Of a stretch of 64,000 bases of DNA, positions 60,057-64,000 are shown one piece after another. The position numbers and the translations under genes are program-made. The notes beneath the pieces were generated by a model that saw nothing but the letters and a program-made list of their open reading frames with translations, searched no databases and was not told the DNA's origin. Position 1 is the first letter of the stretch. Every line of letters starts with the position of its first letter. Origin of the DNA: Paramecium octaurelia. Its lineage: Eukaryota > Ciliophora > Oligohymenophorea > Peniculida > Parameciidae. The stretch is taken from positions 372,001 through 436,000 of the forward strand of contig CAJJDP010000034.1 in assembly GCA_905182995.1 (NCBI GenBank). The letters are read 5' to 3'.

Positions 60057-60759
60057 ATGTATAAATTTTCAACGCTAAAGAAACCTTTTGTGTATTTTAT
60101 TTTAGGAGGTACAAATCAAATTAGATCAAAGGGCCTGGCTCTGGAAAAGGTACTTAATGTGAATTGTTAAGTAAAAATTTAAAATGTGTGCACCTGTCTG
60201 CTGGACAATTGTTGAGAAATGCTGTAAGTATTGGATGTATGTGATTAGATTAGCAATAATTCAGAGCACAAAAGTACCATTGAAAATTGCATAAATAGTG
60301 GAGGAATAGTTCCTGTAATATATGTTATTTGATGTTTCTAAGAGTCATGTGACAATCAATTTATTGGATAAGGCAATTTTTGAAGAGTAAAGTTCTGAGA
60401 CATTTTTGATAGATGGATTCCCTCGAAATTATGAGAACATGGAAAATTGGATAGCATTGATGGATCACAAAATCACATTTAAGAGTGTCATCCACATTTT
60501 GTGTTCAAGAGTATAACTGCATTTGTATATACAGGCCACCATGATTTAGAGAATAACAGAGAGATCCAAAACAAGTGGGAGATCAGATGACAACATCCAA
60601 ACTTTGGAAAAGAGATTCATCACATATTAAAATGACACTTACAAAATAATAGAGCATTATCGAAATCGAAATCAATTGATTGAAATTAATGGAGACAATT
60701 CTATAGAAACAGTCCAAGGAGAAATATTGGAATCACTTAAAAAGAGTCACAGTAAGTGA
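60057..60759 (+). CDS. UMP-CMP / adenylate-type nucleoside monophosphate kinase
   Basis: 200 residues after four introns (60109-60131, then 25 nt and 28 nt, and 60511-60534). The P-loop is FILGGPGSGKGTQCELL, split by the first intron inside GGP. LSAGQLLRNA (NMP-binding), INSGGIVP, TFLIDGFPRNYENMENW and RSKTSGRSDDN (lid region) complete the family pattern. The enzyme phosphorylates nucleoside monophosphates with ATP. The short lid favours UMP-CMP kinase or AK1-type, but I cannot separate these. The fourth intron is 24 nt without in-frame TGA. Confidence 0.92.
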
Positions 60760-61196
60760 ACATTGAAATTCCGCGTTTGTCTTATAAATAGTTATAAAAC
60801 AAATAAAAATTTATAATGTAACCATACGATGGAGTTCAAAGAGCTAATTAATGCTCCCCGAGGCTGGAGTATGATCTTAATTTTCATCGTATTCCTATCC
60901 TAGACTGATATCAATATCATCTAAGTACACATACGATGATTGCTCTAAGTTTAATTAGTATTATTCCGAATATTATTATTTTTGTTTGATATGAATATTA
61001 TTATGGGATTCATTATTTCCCATTCCCATTCTAAATACCAAAAGCCCCTGTTTACTCATCTTGAGTCTGACTATTATTACACACTTTCATTGAATATCTG
61101 TTAGAATTGAATACACAACTGAATGGAGTTTGAATTTACGTATTTAAGTTATATTAAAAATGTTTAATATTAAATATAAAATTAACGATTTTCAAT
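60760..61196. other. Intergenic, AT-rich
   Basis: No convincing gene is seen between the nucleotide kinase and the long coiled-coil gene. Confidence 0.5.
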
Positions 61197-63272
61197 ATGG
61201 ATCAACAACACTCATAGCATTTCCAAACCTTAGAATGCGTGGTTTCTGAGAGATTAACAACTAGAGGCAGATCCTAAACCAAGGATACCATTTAGATCGT
61301 ATCACCTAAACAAAATATTGTTTATGTTCAGAGACAAGCTTAACAAATCATTACCACAACTCAAGCTCCAATAAGAACAGAAACTATTGTCAAACCCATC
61401 ATCTAATAAGTGCAAAAGGTGCAAGTAGTTGATCACAGGGAAGAAGTGGAATTTTATAAGAGCAAATGTCTCATCTATGAAAAGCAAATCTGTGAACTCA
61501 ACATTGAAGTTACCAGATTGAGATCCAATCCTACAGTCTAAGAGAAAATAACTTATGTTGAAGATTCCCATAAAGTGGCTGAATTGGAAAGACAACTACA
61601 TATCTACCAAACTGAAATTCATAAAATAACTGCCTTATTGAAAGAAACCAACATTGAAATAGACACTCTCAAGATTAAGAATTCTTAAATCACTTCCTAA
61701 TTGGTGTACTACCAATAACAAAGCAGTGATTTTGATAAATTAAAAAAAACCCAAATTGAGGGTGATCAATTTTATTAAAACGAAATTCAAAGATTAAATG
61801 TCCTTGTTCAATAGAGTCAAACCCAATTGCAATCCTTATAAGCCACTCTCATAGATTCCAAGAAGTACGAACAACTTTATATCCAACTCCAATCCACTTA
61901 AGCCACCTTAACTAATGAGTTAGAAAGGTGCACTCAAGTCTTAAAGAACAAACAAGAAGAATTTGAAACCACCAAATTATAATTGATAAAAGATCTAGAA
62001 ATACAATCAATAAGATTGAAGGATTTCGATAGAGAAAATAAGGATCTCAAACAAAAAGAATATTCACTCCAATAACAATTAGAAAGGTTGAATAAAGAAT
62101 ATTAAGATCTAAGTGATCGATACAATACTGATATCAGATCCAAAAACGATGAAATCACCAGATTAACTACAGTGACTCAGACATTACAATTGACATTCTA
62201 GGATACTTCCAAATTTCAAGAATATGAACACAGATCAAAATTATAGAGTGAAGAAATTTAATTGCTCAATCAAAAGATCAGATCGAAATAGGATGAAGTA
62301 GACAAATGCAAATTACAATTACATTAATACAATCTTCAATTATAGGAATACTCCAAATATGCTGATTTTGAATCTAAGTATAGGAGTATCTAATAAGAAT
62401 ATGAAAGGATTCATAATACTTTGAGATTGAAGATAGAAGAAAATGATAATCTAAGATCCTGCATCTCCAAATTATAATTGACTATAAGTGACAAGTATAA
62501 ATCAAATGATTATGAGAACAAAATTGCATTATTGAGTTAAGAAATAGAAAGACTACATTAAAGTTTAAAGAGTAGACAAGATGAAAATGACAAACTCAGA
62601 CAAGAACTCTATTCCTTACAAACATCATTCCCAGATTAATAAATAGAAATAGATAGACTCAATGTTCAAATTAAAGTAAAAAATGAAGAATTAGAAAAAT
62701 ATAGGTCTAATTAGATCTCAAGTAACGAATCATTAAGACTTAAAGACTTAGAACAGAAAAATCTAGTCTATTCAAATGAAATTGATAGACTGAGCAATCT
62801 AGTCAGAGTCAAAATCAACGAATCAGAATAATATAAATAGGAATTAGTTAAATTAAGAGATTAATCTACTAAATTCACTTAAATGTACAACGACAATGAA
62901 AAATTAACATCTCTAATTAGAACCTTGTAGGATGAAGTAGATCAAACTAAAAGAAAATAAAAACTTGATGAATCGCATCTATATAATGAAAGAATCTAGG
63001 TTTTAGTTTAGGAGTTGGATTCTTGGAAAACCTAATTTATCACCTAAAACAGAGAGTTCCATAAGAATTAAGAATTACTTATTTTAGCACAAGCAGAACT
63101 AGATTCTTTGAAAAATAAAAGAACTACAACTTTGAAAGTATCAAATCATATTAATATTTTTTAGAATGAATAAGTTGTTGAGTCCCTTAAAGAAAACAAA
63201 GTAGAATTTAAGAAGAATCACACTTCGCAATCCACTTATATCCTGGGAATGTTAAATAATAAACAAGTTTGA
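61197..63272 (+). CDS. Long coiled-coil protein, probably cytoskeletal
   Basis: An open frame of 691 residues, or 682 if the 27-nt GTATCA..TTTAG segment at 63138-63164 is an in-phase intron, which is likely. After about 80 residues rich in Gln/Thr/Val (VSPKQNIVYVQRQ) the protein is a continuous coiled coil to near the end, with regular heptads (such as ELERCTQVLKNKQEEFETT; EIDRLSNLVRVKINESEQ). Proteins of this design build ciliate basal-body and rootlet structures; that role is inferred from composition only. The family is not recognised. Confidence 0.8.
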
Positions 63273-63615
63273 AAGTTATATAAAACTTTAGTTATAAAAT
63301 ATTATTTAACAATATATAATATAGAGTAGGGATAATGGTTTTGTATCATTTATAAGCACAATATAATTAAATAGTATTTCTTTTCTATTCTTACATCTTA
63401 AGTAAACAGAAACTCTAAATTATGTTCAAAAAATTCACTTTTCTTCTTGATAAGTTTTCTAAATTGATTAAACTCTAAATGAAAAAAGAATATTCAATGA
63501 TTGTAGATTACTTGAGCTAAGAATTAAATTTGATCAATATCAGTGTATATGTTTGTTTGATTCTTGTAATAAATAATTAAATTATAAATTGAAAATATTA
63601 ATGTATATATAATAT
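63273..63615. other. Intergenic, AT-rich
   Basis: Convergent 3' flanks; nothing else seen. Confidence 0.5.
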
Positions 63616-64000
63616 TCATAATATAAAATGGTCTATTACGATTATTCCAATTATTCTTAAAATTAAGTTTGAAGATGTAGTTTCTTGATTTTCCTATTGA
63701 TTATCTTGGTTACCACTGTTAGGATCCGTTTGATTAGTGTTATTTTCTACTTTTACTTCTGTACAAACCTAACACTTTGAGGTTTCAGTATTCCAAGTAT
63801 ATGTGTATTCAGTACCCTTGAAACAATCACTTTACAAAAGGCTACTAGGACTTATAGGATTACATGATCCTTTAATTAGAGAGCACTATTATTTTGTGTT
63901 TTTATCCCAATTATAAAATCTAGTGCAAAGTCCATTTTGTTTATAGTTTTCTGCACATGTCAGTGTAGAACATAAACTTCGAGTATATTAACCATTAATA
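63616..64000 (-). CDS. Cysteine-rich surface-antigen-like protein, 5' partial
   Basis: The 3' end of a gene that continues past the window. The visible 127 residues have regularly spaced cysteines (SLCSTLTCAENYKQNGLC, QQCSLIKGSC, SDCFKGT, SKCQVC), the pattern of Paramecium surface (immobilisation) antigens and related extracellular proteins. A Gln/Asn/Glu-rich linker leads to a final hydrophobic tail (LILRIIGIIVIDHFIL) directly before TGA, a good GPI-anchor signal. Whether it is a true variable surface antigen cannot be told from this fragment. Confidence 0.65.

Noticed and set aside
1..64000. Reading TAA/TAG as true stops, which would make most genes look like pseudogenes
   Set aside because: Conserved families (uL23, CDC50, cyclophilin, kinase, RPB3) run through TAA/TAG at Gln positions and end at TGA.
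1..64000. Telomere repeats, tRNA genes, rRNA, CRISPR arrays, intact transposons
   Set aside because: No C4A2/C3A3 arrays, no tRNA-like T-loop or acceptor pairing, and no spaced repeats were seen; the only transposase is a domesticated single-copy gene.

Overview
This window is a gene-dense piece of ciliate macronuclear DNA, almost certainly from a Paramecium species. TAA and TAG sit inside almost every conserved protein at positions read as glutamine, and every confidently modelled gene ends at TGA. The genes carry roughly sixty tiny introns of about 20-34 nt (mostly 22-28) beginning GTA and ending TAG. The DNA is very AT-rich and intergenic gaps are very short: 19 bp between two tandem genes, 16 and 21 bp between two head-to-head start-codon pairs, 7 bp between two convergent stops. 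I modelled exons by following conserved protein sequence and required exon sums to be multiples of three.

Left part (1-31 kb): a partial Aurora-like kinase; a B-box-like coiled-coil gene inside an exact 1,368-bp duplication split by a single N; a membrane protein; ribosomal protein uL23; a Rab GTPase; a domesticated PiggyBac transposase of the PiggyMac-like group (programmed DNA elimination); an SCP2 sterol-carrier protein head-to-head with a CDC50 flippase subunit; a zinc-finger/SPRY-like protein; a three-DM10 EFHC1/Rib72-type axonemal protein; a giant USP9X-like deubiquitinase; a transporter-like membrane protein; RNA polymerase subunit RPB3; and a second B-box-like coiled-coil gene on the minus strand.

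Middle (31-46 kb): a roughly 2,600-residue EMAP-like (EML) protein with an EF-hand-like N-terminus and three WD40 modules, coiled-coil proteins, a truncated haemoglobin, a DHHC palmitoyltransferase, an unusual Ras-like GTPase and a THUMPD1/Tan1-type tRNA-acetylation adaptor.

Right part (46-64 kb): coiled-coil and multi-pass membrane proteins, a tesmin/LIN54-type CXC protein, an AGC-type kinase, a decayed gene, a zinc-ribbon membrane protein and cyclophilin A lying in or across a second N-split exact duplication (1,352 bp), a UMP-CMP/adenylate kinase, a long coiled-coil protein and the 3' end of a cysteine-rich surface protein. This is not an operon-like or island-like region. It is ordinary dense macronuclear sequence with several cilium/cytoskeleton genes (EML, EFHC, coiled coils), lipid and membrane-traffic genes (CDC50, SCP2, Rab, DHHC) and one gene of the genome-rearrangement machinery. 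No tRNA, rRNA, CRISPR array, telomere repeat or active transposon was recognised.
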